From NCBI RefSeq assembly GCF_017301335.1, contig NZ_CP071247.1:3410001-3474000 (forward strand): a DNA stretch of 64,000 nucleotides, written 5' to 3'. A program made the translations under genes and the position numbers. Below are positions 10,552 to 20,887 of the stretch, piece after piece. Source of the DNA: Marinobacter salinisoli. GTDB lineage: Bacteria; Pseudomonadota; Gammaproteobacteria; Pseudomonadales; Oleiphilaceae. The notes under the pieces are model-generated. The model saw only the letters and a program-made list of their open reading frames with translations, searched no databases and was not told where the DNA came from. The stretch's first letter is position 1, and the number at the start of each line of letters is the position of its first letter.

Positions 10552-12468
10552 TCAGCGACCACGCAGGAACAGCTTGTCCAGCTCGGACAGGGTGACCAGG
10601 GTCCAGGTCGGACGTCCGTGGTTGCACTGGCCGCTGCGCTCGGTGGCCTCCATATCCCGCAGCAGGGAGTTCATTTCCGGAATGGTCAGCTGACGGTTGG
10701 CGCGCACGGAGCCGTGGCACGCCATGGTTCCCAGCAACTCATGGGTCACCGCCTCGACCCGGTCACTCTGGCCATGCTCAATCAAATCCGACAACACGTC
10801 ACGAACCAGCTGTTCGGTGTCAGCGCCCCGTAACAGCGCCGGCACCTGGCGCACCGCCAGGGTCTCCGGCCCGATGCGTTCAAGCTGCAACCCCAATTGC
10901 TGCAGTTCCTCGCCGTGACTCTCAACAAGCGCAGCCTCTTTCTGGCTGACTGCCAAGGAGACAGGCACCAGCAATGGCTGGCTCTTGAGATCCTGCTCTG
11001 CCAGGGCGCGCTTCATGCGTTCGTAGGTGATCCGTTCGTGGGCGGCGTGCATGTCGACGACAATGAGCCCGGCGCGACCTTGCGCCAAGATGTAAATGCC
11101 GTGCAGCTGAGCGATGGCGTACCCCAGCGGTGGCTCCTGGCCGCTGTCATTTGGCGGTGTAGGCTGCGCGACCGACAGATCTGTCGCGGCCGGCTGTGCA
11201 GCGGAGTCCTGCGCCACGCCACCGCCACTATTCAACGAGCCATAGAAAGCCATCTGGTCGCTGGCCTGCCAATTCTGCTGGGGCTGAGCGTGCTGGCCAC
11301 CGCTGTAGGCCGACGCGCCTCCGGGCGATGGCACCTGCGCAGACGCCTGCACACCGGCGCCCCAGTTTGTCGTCTCATGGTTTGGCACGGCTGCCGAAGC
11401 CACCGGTGCGCCGGCCCCCTCCCGCACCACCGACTGAGCGACAGCACCACGGAGATGATCATCGGGCCGCACATCGGCAAGCGCCTTGTGCAAGGTTCGA
11501 AAAATGAAGTCATGCACCAGACGGCCGTCCCGGAACCGCACCTCGTGCTTGGTCGGATGCACGTTCACATCGACCGTCGCGGGGTCCAGCTCCAGATACA
11601 GGACAAACGCCGGATGCCGGTTGTTGTAGAGCACATCCCGGTATGCCTGGCGCACTGCGTGAGCCACCAGCCGGTCACGGATAACCCGGCCGTTTACGAA
11701 AAAATACTGCAGGTCGGCCTGACTGCGCGAGAAGGTGGGCAGCGCGACCCAACCCCACAGGCGCAGCCCGGTGGCTTCGGCGTCAATCGCCACGGCATTG
11801 TCGATAAACTGCTGCCCGCACAGGGAACCAATGCGCCGTTCCTTGTCCAGTGGTGTGGAGGCCGGGCGCAGGCTCTGAACGACACGCTGGTTGTGGCGCA
11901 GCGTAAACCCGGTATCAAACCGACTGAGAGCCTGACGCCGTACGCATTCCTCTATGTGATTGAACTCGGTTTTTTCTGTACGCAGAAACTTGCGTCGGGC
12001 CGGCGTATTGAAAAACAGGTCGCGGACTTCAACGGTGGTGCCGACAGGATGCGCGGCAGGCGAGAGATGCGCGTCCATCTCCCGGCCTTCCACCTCGACA
12101 CGGGCAGCGGCCTCCTGACTTTCGGTACGGGAAGTCAGCGTCAACCGCGAGACGGAACTGATACTGGCCAGCGCCTCACCCCGGAAACCCAAAGACGAAA
12201 CTGCCTCAAGATCATCCAGATTGGTTATTTTGCTGGTTGCGTGCCGGCTCAAAGCCAGCGGGAGATCGGACTCGTGAATACCGCCTCCGTCATCGCGGAT
12301 ACGGATCAGCTTAACGCCACCCTGCTCAATCTCAACGTCAACCCGGCCGGCACCTGCGTCCAGCGAGTTTTCGACAAGCTCCTTGACCACCGATGCGGGA
12401 CGCTCCACCACCTCGCCCGCGGCAATCTGGTTAGCTAGCCGGGGCGAGAGTAACTGAATGTGGGGCAT
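10552..12468 (-). CDS. mutL: DNA mismatch repair protein MutL
   Basis: MutL couples MutS mismatch recognition to downstream excision. The GHKL ATPase domain shows Glu33 and Asn34 in [13 protein letters not shown], then [21 protein letters not shown] and [20 protein letters not shown] low-complexity Gln/Ala/Ser-rich linker at about residues 350-440 leads to the C-terminal dimerization domain ([16 protein letters not shown] and [16 protein letters not shown]). The metal-binding endonuclease motif DQHAxHE(X)4E is replaced by [14 protein letters not shown], and CxHGRP is present as CNHGRPTW. Length 638 residues. Confidence 0.96.
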   Translation of the reverse strand: MPHIQLLSPRLANQIAAGEVVERPASVVKELVENSLDAGAGRVDVEIEQGGVKLIRIRDDGGGIHESDLPLALSRHATSKITNLDDLEAVSSLGFRGEALASISSVSRLTLTSRTESQEAAARVEVEGREMDAHLSPAAHPVGTTVEVRDLFFNTPARRKFLRTEKTEFNHIEECVRRQALSRFDTGFTLRHNQRVVQSLRPASTPLDKERRIGSLCGQQFIDNAVAIDAEATGLRLWGWVALPTFSRSQADLQYFFVNGRVIRDRLVAHAVRQAYRDVLYNNRHPAFVLYLELDPATVDVNVHPTKHEVRFRDGRLVHDFIFRTLHKALADVRPDDHLRGAVAQSVVREGAGAPVASAAVPNHETTNWGAGVQASAQVPSPGGASAYSGGQHAQPQQNWQASDQMAFYGSLNSGGGVAQDSAAQPAATDLSVAQPTPPNDSGQEPPLGYAIAQLHGIYILAQGRAGLIVVDMHAAHERITYERMKRALAEQDLKSQPLLVPVSLAVSQKEAALVESHGEELQQLGLQLERIGPETLAVRQVPALLRGADTEQLVRDVLSDLIEHGQSDRVEAVTHELLGTMACHGSVRANRQLTIPEMNSLLRDMEATERSGQCNHGRPTWTLVTLSELDKLFLRGR

Positions 12469-12488
12469 GTTCTGAAAAAACCTCTTGC

Positions 12489-13835
12489 TCAGGATGCGGG
12501 TATACGAATGGTTTGACCGACCATAACGCGGTCGTCCGTCAGGCCGTTGAACTGCATCAACTCGCTGACCGTTGTCTGATTTTCTCTGGCCACCCCAGAC
12601 AGGGTGTCACCGGCTTTGATCCGGTAATGACTGACGGCCGGATTGCCTTGGTGCTTCTGCCAGGCCAACAGAGTTCCTGGTGGCGGCGTTTTGCGGAAGT
12701 AGTCGTCGATGCCCTCCATGATGGCCGACGCGAGGCGATCCCGATACCACTGGGTAGAAAGGTTTTTCTCTTCCTGCGGATTGGAGATAAAACCGGCCTC
12801 GACCAGGATGGAAGGAATATCCGGCGATTTCAGCACCACAAACGACGCCTGCTCTACCCGTGGCTTGTGGAGCTTGGCCACACGCCCCAGGTTGCCCAGC
12901 ACTGAACCGCCGACGCCCAGACTGGCATTGATGCTGGCCGTCATGGAAAGGTCCAGCAACACGCCCGCCAGCATATCATCCCTGTCACCCAGGGAGACGC
13001 CACCGGTCAAATCCGAGCGGTTTTCACTCTGGGCCAGCCAGCGTGCCGTCTCACTGGTGGCACCTCGCTGGGACAGCGCAAACACCGACGCCCCTTTCGG
13101 CTGAGGGGTACGGAAGGCATCGGCATGGACAGAGACAAACAGATCGGCGTTGTACTTACGCGCCAGCAAGGTCCGGTTGCGCAAGCCAATGTAATAATCG
13201 CCGGTGCGGGTCAGCTTCGCGGTGTAGCCCGGTTTCTGATCAATCAGCTGGGCGAGGGTTTTCGCCATCTTCAGCACCACGTCTTTTTCCCGGGTTCCCC
13301 GCGGCCCGATAGCGCCCGGGTCTTCACCGCCATGTCCGGCGTCGATCACCACCACGACATCCCGCTTGCCGTCGGTACTCTGGGTTACGGTGGGCGTGCT
13401 GGCTTTTTCAAACCGACGGCCGTTTTCGTCAATCAGGTCAACCACCAGACGATGGCCATACTGCCCGTTCGGGTCCAGCTGGAAACTGCGAGGTTTGATG
13501 TCGCCTTTGAGATCGAGCACCACGCGCAGATCATTTCCGTTCCGCGGGGCACTGCGAATGCGAAGAATCGGGCTGCCGTCCAGGTTCAGAGCGTCAAAAT
13601 CCGCACCCAGTTCAGCGTCCTTGAGATCGATCACCAATCGGGCGGGATTCTCGAGGGAAAAAATATTGTGCGAAACCTTGCCGGCCGTATCCAGCACCAG
13701 GCGAGTGTGATCCGGGGCCGGCCACAGGCGCACGTCTTCGACCCGCGAACCCGCGTGGGCAATAACCGACACACTTAGCAAGAGTGCCGACACAACACCG
13801 GCCAACGCTCTCGGGATCCATTTTTCCATGCTCAT
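12489..13835 (-). CDS. amiB: N-acetylmuramoyl-L-alanine amidase with AMIN and LysM domains
   Basis: This periplasmic zinc amidase cleaves peptide side chains from septal peptidoglycan during daughter-cell separation. It has a signal peptide (residues 1-28, ending AHA), an AMIN domain at about 30-140 for septal targeting, a linker, an amidase_3 catalytic domain (about 158-385) and a C-terminal LysM domain (about 402-447). Zinc ligands are seen in [15 protein letters not shown], the glutamate of [11 protein letters not shown] and FVSVHADAF, with the catalytic Glu in [14 protein letters not shown]. Length 448. An alternative start two codons in (MEKWIP) is possible. It is encoded between tsaE and mutL as in many gammaproteobacteria. 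Confidence 0.95.
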   Translation of the reverse strand: MSMEKWIPRALAGVVSALLLSVSVIAHAGSRVEDVRLWPAPDHTRLVLDTAGKVSHNIFSLENPARLVIDLKDAELGADFDALNLDGSPILRIRSAPRNGNDLRVVLDLKGDIKPRSFQLDPNGQYGHRLVVDLIDENGRRFEKASTPTVTQSTDGKRDVVVVIDAGHGGEDPGAIGPRGTREKDVVLKMAKTLAQLIDQKPGYTAKLTRTGDYYIGLRNRTLLARKYNADLFVSVHADAFRTPQPKGASVFALSQRGATSETARWLAQSENRSDLTGGVSLGDRDDMLAGVLLDLSMTASINASLGVGGSVLGNLGRVAKLHKPRVEQASFVVLKSPDIPSILVEAGFISNPQEEKNLSTQWYRDRLASAIMEGIDDYFRKTPPPGTLLAWQKHQGNPAVSHYRIKAGDTLSGVARENQTTVSELMQFNGLTDDRVMVGQTIRIPAS

Positions 13836-13872
13836 ACTGCCTTCCTGCCCACCAAAACCGATAACGAAACCG

Positions 13873-14367
13873 CTAGCTGTCGCCGACCAATTCGAGACTG
13901 TTCAGAAGTGCTGCGCCTTCTTCCGTGCCCGCCCGGAGCACGACAGAGCGCCCATCGCCCTCGCGTTCAAAATGAATCTCAATATCTGGATCCGGCAACA
14001 ACCCCTGACCGCGCTCAGGCCACTCAATCAGGCACACGGTGTCTGCTGAGAAATAATCCCGGATACCCATGTATTCCAACTCTTCCGGATCGCCCAGCCG
14101 GTACAGATCGAAGTGATATGCGGGCATGGCCAGGTCTTCATAGGGCTCGACCAATGTGTACGTTGGGCTTTTTACCGCCCCCTCGTGCCCGAGCCCACGC
14201 ATCAAACCACGACTCATGGTGGTTTTGCCCATACCCAGATCACCGTCCAGAAACAGGGTGACGCCTCGCTCGGATGCTACCACAACTCGTGCCAGTTCTT
14301 GCCCGAGCGCCTCCGTTTCTGTCTCGTCCTTCAAAAAAAAACGGCGTTCATTGCCGAAAACTGCCAT
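13873..14367 (-). CDS. tsaE: tRNA threonylcarbamoyladenosine biosynthesis ATPase TsaE
   Basis: TsaE is the ATPase of the TsaB-TsaD-TsaE complex that attaches threonylcarbamoyl to A37 of ANN-decoding tRNAs. The Walker A motif GDLGMGKTT is at residues 42-50, followed by SPTYTLVEPY, YHFDLYRL and LIEWPERG, all typical of the family. Length is 164 residues (E. coli 153). Its first codon overlaps the last base of the nnr stop region at 14367, so it is coupled to nnr. The tsaB and tsaD genes are not in this window. Confidence 0.96.
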   Translation of the reverse strand: MAVFGNERRFFLKDETETEALGQELARVVVASERGVTLFLDGDLGMGKTTMSRGLMRGLGHEGAVKSPTYTLVEPYEDLAMPAYHFDLYRLGDPEELEYMGIRDYFSADTVCLIEWPERGQGLLPDPDIEIHFEREGDGRSVVLRAGTEEGAALLNSLELVGDS

Positions 14368-15923
14368 TACTCCTCCCGATTTCGATTCGGCAAGCCTTCC
14401 GATTCACGATAAATCAGCGGCAAAGCGTCAATCACATCGCTGGGGATTAGCCCCATATAACCTTTGTGCACGGATGCCCGATCAGCGGCCGCAAGATGGA
14501 CGGCAGCTGCCAGCCCGGCTGCCCGGCGGACATCTTCCAGCTGACCATAAAGCGCGCCAATAATGCCCGACAAGACATCACCCATGCCACCCGTGGCAAG
14601 TCCGGGATTACTGCCACTGACAATATCGATTGTGCCGTCAACCGATGCCAGCACCGTACCCGCCCCCTTGAGCAACACCGTGCCACCATATTGATCCTGA
14701 AGTTTTTGAGCAGCCAGAACCCGGTCACTCTCCACGTCCGCCACCGTGCATTCGAGAAGCCGGGCGGCCTCGCCCGGGTGAGGCGTCAGGATGTGATTAT
14801 CGGCCTTGACCGGCACCCTTGACGACAACAGATTCAAGGCGTCGGCATCCAGCACCGCAGGCTTGCCGCTGGCGATGACCTGCTCAAGCATTTGCTGGCC
14901 CCAGAAATTCGTGCCCATCCCCGGGCCACACACCACGGCCGACGCCGCCTGCAGTAACGGGGGCAGCTCCGAACCATGGATCACCCCTTGGGCCATCACC
15001 GACGGGCAGCGGGACAGCGCCGCGGGCACATGTTCCGGCCGCGTTGCCAGCGACACCAGGCCGGCACCGGAGCGACTGGCTGCCTCGGCCGCCATCAACC
15101 CCGCGCCCCCGAAGCCACGATCTCCGGCCACCACCAGCACATGTCCGAAGCAACCTTTGTGGGCATTTGCTCGACGGTCCGGCAACCAGTGCATGATGGC
15201 AGGCCAGTCCAGCCTGGACGCCAGCGGGCGCTCGCTGCAACCCACGGATTCCGCCTCGGTATCGAGGGAATCAAACACCACCTCGCCGCACGTCGCCGCG
15301 CCCTGACCGGTAAACAGCCCCACTTTCAATCCGATGAAGGTAACGGTCAGGTCAGCCTGCACGGCGCCCCCTTCTGTGGCCCCGGTTGTTGCGTTTAAGC
15401 CAGAGGGTAAATCGATCGCCAGCACCCATGCAGGCGAGGCGTTACAGCGCGAAATCAGTCCGGCAAACGGCTCCCGGGGGGCTCCAGAGACCCCCGTACC
15501 AAGCATGGCATCCACCACAACTCCGGCACCCGAAAACAGGCTTGAAAGCTCCCCGTCGCTCAGGTTCGCCAGCTCTTGAACATTAACGCCGTCGGCAGCA
15601 GCTTTCTGCCAGGCCCGGCGCGCATCGCCGGTCAATTTTTCCGTTGCCGCTACGGCGATGCAGTTCACGCTCAAACCGTGGCGAATCGCATTCGCCGCTA
15701 CCAGGTACCCATCCCCCCCGTTATTGCCCGCGCCACACAGCACGAGCACTGTGTTTACCTCAGGCCAGCGCGAGACCAGGCGACGAAATGCCGCGCTGGC
15801 CGCGCGCAGCATCAACTCGAAGCCATCAATGCCCTGCTCATCAATCAGATAACGATCTAACGCTCTCACCCCTTCGGCGGAATACAGTGAGTCTGGTAAA
15901 CTGCTGTTGGCGAAGGGCGGCAT
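14367..15923 (-). CDS. nnr: Bifunctional NAD(P)HX epimerase / ADP-dependent dehydratase
   Basis: Nnr repairs hydrated NADH and NADPH. The N-terminal YjeF_N domain (about residues 10-215) epimerizes S- and R-NAD(P)HX and carries GAGNNGGDGYLVA. The C-terminal YjeF_C kinase-like domain (about 225-510) dehydrates NAD(P)HX using ADP and shows LTPHPGEAARL and the catalytic NPGLATGGMGDVLSG. I choose the start at 15923 (MPPFANSSLPDSLYSA, 518 residues). The open frame extends to 15995, but that extension is rich in Phe/Leu/Trp and is not family-like. It is the first gene of the minus-strand block and diverges from queG with a 137-bp intergenic region. Confidence 0.93.
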   Translation of the reverse strand: MPPFANSSLPDSLYSAEGVRALDRYLIDEQGIDGFELMLRAASAAFRRLVSRWPEVNTVLVLCGAGNNGGDGYLVAANAIRHGLSVNCIAVAATEKLTGDARRAWQKAAADGVNVQELANLSDGELSSLFSGAGVVVDAMLGTGVSGAPREPFAGLISRCNASPAWVLAIDLPSGLNATTGATEGGAVQADLTVTFIGLKVGLFTGQGAATCGEVVFDSLDTEAESVGCSERPLASRLDWPAIMHWLPDRRANAHKGCFGHVLVVAGDRGFGGAGLMAAEAASRSGAGLVSLATRPEHVPAALSRCPSVMAQGVIHGSELPPLLQAASAVVCGPGMGTNFWGQQMLEQVIASGKPAVLDADALNLLSSRVPVKADNHILTPHPGEAARLLECTVADVESDRVLAAQKLQDQYGGTVLLKGAGTVLASVDGTIDIVSGSNPGLATGGMGDVLSGIIGALYGQLEDVRRAAGLAAAVHLAAADRASVHKGYMGLIPSDVIDALPLIYRESEGLPNRNREE

Positions 15924-16060
15924 GAGGCTGAGGTCCCGTTGCAGAAAGCGGATAAAGAAAAAAAGCCAGCTATCTGGAAAGAATAGCAAAACCACCCTAA
16001 AGGTCGAAACTTAATCAAAGCCACGACAAACCCTCTGTTTTACAGTGAGTTGCCCTTGCC

Positions 16061-17152
16061 ATGACAGGCCCCACCAGTACGACATCCTCTCCGGCCATTC
16101 CAGAAGAAACTCTGGCTGATCTGGCCCAACGCATTCACGAATGGGCCCGCGAACTTGGCTTTTCCAGCTCAGGCATCACGACCCCCGAAACAGGTGAGCA
16201 CGCCAGGCATCTCAAGAACTGGCTGGCCAATGGCTATCAGGGCGAGATGGACTACATGGGCCACCACGGCGACAAGCGGTATACGCCTGAGTCGCTGGTG
16301 CCGGGTACAGAACGTGTCATCTCCGTTCGTATGGATTACCTGCCAGCCCCGGATAATCCGAAAGAAGTGCTCAGGAATCGCGAAAAGGCTTACGTGACCC
16401 GGTACGCGCAGGGACGGGACTACCACAAAGTGATCCGCAAACGGCTGGCGACACTGGCCAGCCGCATAGATGAAGCGGTGGCCGGTTATCACCACCGCGC
16501 TTTTGTCGACAGCGCGCCGGTGCTCGAGCGAGCCCTCGCGCAACGCGCGGGTCTGGGCTGGATTGGCAAGAACACCATGTTGATTCACCCCAAGGCAGGC
16601 TCGTTCTTTTTCCTCGGGGAGATTTTCACCAGCGCTCCCCTGCCCATAGATGCGCCTTTTGAAACCGAACACTGCGGTAGCTGCTCGGCCTGCCTGGATA
16701 TCTGCCCGACCCAGGCGTTCGTAAGCCCTTACCAACTGGACGGGCGGCGCTGCATAAGCTATCTGACCATTGAACTGAAGGGCAGCATTCCCGAAGATCT
16801 CCGGCCACTCATCGGAAACCGGGTGTTCGGCTGCGACGATTGCCAGCTGGTCTGCCCCTGGCAGAAATTCAGCAACAGTACCCGGGAAGCCGACTTCCAG
16901 CCACGTCACGGACTCAACAACAGCACCCTGGCCGAGCTGTTTCTGTGGACGGAAGAGCAGTTTCTGAAACGGACCGAGGGCTCAGCCATCCGGCGCACCG
17001 GCTATGAGGGCTGGTTGCGAAACCTGGCGGTGGGCCTCGGTAATGCACCCTCCACCATACCGGTGATTGAGGCCCTCAAACAGCGGGCGGAGCACCCCTC
17101 AGACATGGTCCGCGAACACGTTCAATGGGCGCTGCGCCGGCACGGTCTATAG
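16061..17152 (+). CDS. queG: Epoxyqueuosine reductase QueG
   Basis: QueG is a cobalamin and iron-sulfur enzyme that reduces epoxyqueuosine to queuosine in tRNA. The 363 residues include the DUF1730 region with [11 protein letters not shown] and [11 protein letters not shown], the catalytic region [24 protein letters not shown] (here split for length), and two 4Fe-4S motifs: [12 protein letters not shown] and [10 protein letters not shown]. The C-terminus is a HEAT-like segment. Its 3' end overlaps the 3' end of the convergent orn gene by six bases, leaving no room for a dedicated terminator. Confidence 0.96.
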   Translation: MTGPTSTTSSPAIPEETLADLAQRIHEWARELGFSSSGITTPETGEHARHLKNWLANGYQGEMDYMGHHGDKRYTPESLVPGTERVISVRMDYLPAPDNPKEVLRNREKAYVTRYAQGRDYHKVIRKRLATLASRIDEAVAGYHHRAFVDSAPVLERALAQRAGLGWIGKNTMLIHPKAGSFFFLGEIFTSAPLPIDAPFETEHCGSCSACLDICPTQAFVSPYQLDGRRCISYLTIELKGSIPEDLRPLIGNRVFGCDDCQLVCPWQKFSNSTREADFQPRHGLNNSTLAELFLWTEEQFLKRTEGSAIRRTGYEGWLRNLAVGLGNAPSTIPVIEALKQRAEHPSDMVREHVQWALRRHGL

Positions 17153-17689
17153 GCTGAAGAAGGTGTCGCGGTAGTGGCGCAGTTCGTTGATGGAATCGCG
17201 GATATCGTCCAGCGCCAGGTGACTGCCCTGCTTTTTGACACCCGCCAGCACATCGGGCCGCCAGCGACGGGCCAGTTCTTTGATGGTTGAAACGTCCAGA
17301 TTGCGGTAGTGGAAGAATCCCTCGAGCTCAGGCATGTACTTCACCAGGAAGCGGCGATCCTGTCCGATGCTGTTGCCACACAGGGGCGATGCTCCAGGCT
17401 CCAGATGCTGGCGCAGGAATTCCAGCGTCAGGCGCTCGGCCTCCGCTTCACTGATTGAACTCTCTTTCACGCGCTGGGTGAGGCCACTGGCACCATGGGT
17501 TTTCGTGCACCATTCATCCATGGCATCCAGCAAACTGTCAGGCTGATGGACCGCAATTACGGGCCCCTCCGCCACCAGGTTCAATTGCGAGTCTGTGATG
17601 ATGGTCGCCATCTCGATAATCCGCTCCTGTTCCGGGTCCAGCCCGGTCATTTCCAGATCAATCCAAACTAAGCGATCGCCTTCTGCCAT
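17147..17689 (-). CDS. orn: Oligoribonuclease
   Basis: Orn is the DEDDh 3'-5' exoribonuclease that degrades the shortest RNAs, including pGpG from c-di-GMP turnover. The 180 residues show [10 protein letters not shown] with the first Asp/Glu pair, the middle Asp in [10 protein letters not shown] and the final H-x4-D in [12 protein letters not shown]. It is divergent from rsgA (119-bp gap) and convergent with queG. In this genome it would complete the breakdown of c-di-GMP begun by EAL phosphodiesterases such as the one encoded near 36 kb. Confidence 0.97.
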   Translation of the reverse strand: MAEGDRLVWIDLEMTGLDPEQERIIEMATIITDSQLNLVAEGPVIAVHQPDSLLDAMDEWCTKTHGASGLTQRVKESSISEAEAERLTLEFLRQHLEPGASPLCGNSIGQDRRFLVKYMPELEGFFHYRNLDVSTIKELARRWRPDVLAGVKKQGSHLALDDIRDSINELRHYRDTFFSL

Positions 17690-17808
17690 GGTTCTTTCCT
17701 AAGATTCAGGGTTGTCTTGAGTGAATTCGGGAAATTCACTTCGTATTGTGGCCGATTAACGTATCATGTAACACCTCAACTCCACCGGATACCGACTCGC
17801 GATCCCGC

Positions 17809-18864
17809 ATGGCAAAACGGCGACTGAACAAACAGCAGCAATTTCGTATCAAAAAAATCCAGCAGGAGCGGGCCGAGCGAGCCGCCCGGAAGGAAAAGTC
17901 CATCGAAGCCCAGGCCGACGCGGGTGAACTGGGCCCGGAACAGCAGGGCCTGATTATCGCGCACTACGGCCAGCAACTGGACGTCGAAGTGCTGGAAGGG
18001 GAAGACACCGGAACAGTGGTGCGATGCTTTGTGCGCGCCAACATCGATAGCCTGGTGACCGGCGACAAGGTCATCTGGCGGCCCGGGAAAAACGGGACCG
18101 GAGTGATCGTGGCACGCTGCGACCGCAAAAACCTGCTTCAGCGGCCGGACAACTTTGGTGCTTTGAAGCCGGTAGCTGCCAACATCGACCATATCATCCT
18201 GGTGATTTCGGTCGAGCCCGAACCCCACGACAACCTGATCGACCGCTATCTGGTCGCTTCGGAGACTTCGGACATTCCCGCCGTCATCCTGCTGAACAAG
18301 ACCGACCTGATCCGCGACCACAACCGGGCTCAGATTGACGCCTTGCTGAGTCGTTACCAAGCGCTGGGTTATGACGTGGTCCGGACGTCGGCGGTGGAAT
18401 CCGGAGACCAACCCTCGCCAGAGGTTCAGGCACTGGTGAGAGATCAGACCAGCGTGTTTGTTGGCCAGTCTGGCGTGGGCAAATCATCCATCATCCAGAC
18501 GCTGATTCCGGATGAGGCGATCCGCGTCGGCGCCATTTCAGAAAGCACTGGCAAGGGCACCCATACCACCACCACGGCAAAACTGTTTCATGTACCGATT
18601 GGCGGCGACTTGATCGACTCACCGGGCATCCGGGAGTTTGGCCTGTGGCACATGACGCCGGATGAGATCGAATACGGATTCCGGGAAATTCGCGATGAAA
18701 TTGGCCACTGCAAGTTCCGCAATTGCCGGCACATGGGGGATCCGGGATGCGCCATTGACGCGGCAGCGGAGGCGGGACGGATCAGCCCGGAGCGACTGAA
18801 AAGTTTCCACAGAATCCTTCAGGACATGGCCGAACAGCAGGCTCGGGGGCTAAAGCTGGACTGA
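17809..18864 (+). CDS. rsgA: Ribosome small subunit-dependent GTPase A
   Basis: RsgA is a circularly permuted GTPase that helps late 30S maturation. After a basic N-terminus (MAKRRLNKQQQFRIKKIQQE), an OB-fold precedes the permuted G domain: NKTDL (G4), GQSGVGKSS (G1), TTTAKLF (G2) and DSPGIREF (G3). The C-terminal zinc motif HCKFRNCRHMGDPGCAI is present. I set the start at ATG 17809 (351 residues, E. coli 350), although the frame is open to 17746. The convergent motB stop lies 14 bp downstream. The orn/rsgA divergent pair is conserved in gammaproteobacteria. Confidence 0.96.
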   Translation: MAKRRLNKQQQFRIKKIQQERAERAARKEKSIEAQADAGELGPEQQGLIIAHYGQQLDVEVLEGEDTGTVVRCFVRANIDSLVTGDKVIWRPGKNGTGVIVARCDRKNLLQRPDNFGALKPVAANIDHIILVISVEPEPHDNLIDRYLVASETSDIPAVILLNKTDLIRDHNRAQIDALLSRYQALGYDVVRTSAVESGDQPSPEVQALVRDQTSVFVGQSGVGKSSIIQTLIPDEAIRVGAISESTGKGTHTTTTAKLFHVPIGGDLIDSPGIREFGLWHMTPDEIEYGFREIRDEIGHCKFRNCRHMGDPGCAIDAAAEAGRISPERLKSFHRILQDMAEQQARGLKLD

Positions 18865-18878
18865 CCCGGGCGGTCTGT

Positions 18879-19838
18879 TTACCAGCTCAGTTCACCGGGC
18901 GCCGGTTCCGGCTTCTCTTCCAGCCAATTGCCCTGCTCCAGGCGCTCCATGGCCTGCTGTTTTTCCTGCTCACTTGGCTGGGTGAGATCAATGAGCGGCG
19001 GCTCATTCTGCCCGGCACTGCTTCGAATTCCCTGCTCGGTCTTTTTGTTCAGCACAATGATGGAAATACGGCGATTGACCGGTGCCGTTGGATCGTCCTT
19101 TTTGAACAGGACCGAGTCACTCAAGCCCACCACCCTGGCAATCTGCTCTCCGCGCACCCCGCCGGCCACCAGAGCCCGGCGAGCCGTGTTCGCCCGGTCG
19201 GCCGACAGCTCCCAGTTGGTGTACCCCGGACGGCCCTTGAAGGGTGTGGCATCGGTGTGCCCGGTCAGGCTCAGTTTGTTATCCACCGAACCCAGAGTCT
19301 TGGCGAGCTCGAACAGGATGTTCTGGGAGTAGTACTTGAGCTCGGCGCGACCGCTGTCAAACATCGGCCGGCCGGAACGATCGACGATCTGAATCCGCAA
19401 CCCTTCGTCGGTGATGTCGATCAGCAACTGATCCTTGAATTCCTGCAGTGTCTTGTTGTCTTCAATGCGCTGCTTCAGCTCCTGAAAGAGCTCTTTCATG
19501 CGGCGCTGCTCAAGGGTTTCCGTCAGCTGATCAACCACCTCGTCTTCGATCTGGATCTGACTGGACTGAATATCCTGGCTCGCCTCATTCACCACCGACG
19601 CACTGCCTTCCAGATCCACCGGGTTGGGTGATCCGCCGTCCGTAAACCCCACGGGGTCCCGAAAATACCCCTCCACCGCTTTTTTCTGCTCCGGAGAGGC
19701 CGTGGCGGTCAACCAGAGCACCAGGAAGAACGCCATCATCGCTGTAGCGAAGTCAGCAAAGGCGACTTTCCAGGAGCCGCCGTGATGCCCCCCGGCCACG
19801 ACCTTCTTGCGCTTGATGATGATTGGTTGTTCAGCCAC
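18879..19838 (-). CDS. motB: Flagellar stator protein MotB
   Basis: MotB, with MotA, forms the proton-driven stator of the flagellar motor. It has a basic N-terminus, one transmembrane helix containing the ion-binding aspartate in FADFATAMMAFFLVLWLTA (about residues 26-45), a plug-like segment, and an OmpA-like peptidoglycan-binding domain with LTGHTDATPFKG and NWELSADRANTARRAL. The 319 residues end in a Pro/Glu-rich tail. The AFADF pattern matches proton-type MotB; I infer proton rather than sodium coupling from that resemblance only. It follows motA by 27 bp. Confidence 0.95.
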   Translation of the reverse strand: MAEQPIIIKRKKVVAGGHHGGSWKVAFADFATAMMAFFLVLWLTATASPEQKKAVEGYFRDPVGFTDGGSPNPVDLEGSASVVNEASQDIQSSQIQIEDEVVDQLTETLEQRRMKELFQELKQRIEDNKTLQEFKDQLLIDITDEGLRIQIVDRSGRPMFDSGRAELKYYSQNILFELAKTLGSVDNKLSLTGHTDATPFKGRPGYTNWELSADRANTARRALVAGGVRGEQIARVVGLSDSVLFKKDDPTAPVNRRISIIVLNKKTEQGIRSSAGQNEPPLIDLTQPSEQEKQQAMERLEQGNWLEEKPEPAPGELSW

Positions 19839-19865
19839 GTGTCAGCTCCGGGTCAGCAGTCGGGG

Positions 19866-20717
19866 TTATTTTGATCGAACGTGATCGTTCAATTCCTGGA
19901 ATCCGGGCCGCTTATCCGTGGGCAGGGCCTTACGCCCAAACTCGATCGCCATCTGCGGCGCCTGGCCGGCAACCGTGGCCACCACCGAGGACTTCACGCA
20001 CTCGTAGGCTTTAAGCTCGTATTTGGCCGAATGCTCCATGGCGATGGACAGCGGGCCAATAAAGCCATACCCCATGAAAATACCCAGAAAGGTACCGACC
20101 AGCGCAGCCGCGACGCTCAGGCCGATTCGCTCAGGCCCCTCGGACAGGAAGTTCATGGTGATGACGATACCCAAAACCGCGGCCACAATACCCAGCCCCG
20201 GCAGGGCGTCGGCAGTCTTGTTGACCGCGTGGGCCGGCTCTTCCAGCTCATGCTGCCGGCTATCGATTTCACTTTCCATCATGCCTTCGAGCTCATGAGT
20301 GGCCATGTTGCCGGAACTGATGATGCGAAGGTAATCGGTAATAAAGGCGAGCAATTCCTTGGATTTCATGATCGCCGGATAACGGCTGAAGATCTGGCTC
20401 GCCTCGGGGTTGTCGATGTCCTCTTCAATGGCCATAACCCCTTGCTTTCGGGACTTGTCGAAAATGTCGTACAGCAGGCTGAGCAAATCCATGTAATAGG
20501 CTTTGTTATAGGGCGAGCCGGTCAACTGACGCATTACCCCCTGAAAGACGTCCTTGATGGTATGCAACGGATTGGCAATCGCAAAGGAACCTGCCGCGGC
20601 ACCAAAGATGATCAGAATCTCCGTTGGTTGCCAGAGCACCAACAAATTACCGCCATGCAGAACATACCCACCCAGTACGCTCGCGAAGACAACTACGGCA
20701 CCAATGATCAGTAACAT
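19866..20717 (-). CDS. motA: Flagellar stator protein MotA
   Basis: MotA is the four-helix membrane subunit of the stator that couples ion flow to torque on FliG. The start MLLIIGAVVVFASVLGGYVL matches the family and gives 283 residues. The frame is open upstream to 20825 but those residues are not MotA-like. Conserved pieces include QPTEILIIFGAAAGSFAIAN, the cytoplasmic loop with MMESEIDSRQHELEEP (rotor-interacting region), and the paired C-terminal helices with ALPGLGIVAAVLGIV and LVGTFLGIFMGYGFIGP. It precedes motB and is divergent from psd. Confidence 0.95.
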   Translation of the reverse strand: MLLIIGAVVVFASVLGGYVLHGGNLLVLWQPTEILIIFGAAAGSFAIANPLHTIKDVFQGVMRQLTGSPYNKAYYMDLLSLLYDIFDKSRKQGVMAIEEDIDNPEASQIFSRYPAIMKSKELLAFITDYLRIISSGNMATHELEGMMESEIDSRQHELEEPAHAVNKTADALPGLGIVAAVLGIVITMNFLSEGPERIGLSVAAALVGTFLGIFMGYGFIGPLSIAMEHSAKYELKAYECVKSSVVATVAGQAPQMAIEFGRKALPTDKRPGFQELNDHVRSK

Positions 20718-20859
20718 GGAAAAATGAACGCCTCTCAGTTTGTTATGGCGAGCGTCTTCTGCGCCCACTCGCTTTTGCTTCGGATAATACCAAGGCTCCG
20801 AGACCACAGTCAGGCCGTGAAACAATTTCTATACAGGGACCAGACTTTGGTAAACTTCC

Positions 20860-20873
20860 GCGCTCTCGAGCGC
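20860..20873. repeat. Perfect 14-bp palindrome just upstream of psd
   Basis: GCGCTC-TC-GAGCGC lies immediately 5' of the psd Shine-Dalgarno (AAAGGG, 20874-20879), 14 bases before the start codon. In RNA it would form a short six-pair hairpin beside the ribosome binding site. It could be a protein site or an mRNA structure; nothing in the sequence decides between these. Confidence 0.5.
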
Positions 20874-20887
20874 AAAGGGTTTTATGA

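Noticed and set aside
10897..12438. Long open frame (513 codons) on the plus strand
   Set aside because: It lies wholly opposite mutL, whose protein is fully conserved; the frame is a by-product of GC-rich codon use on the other strand.
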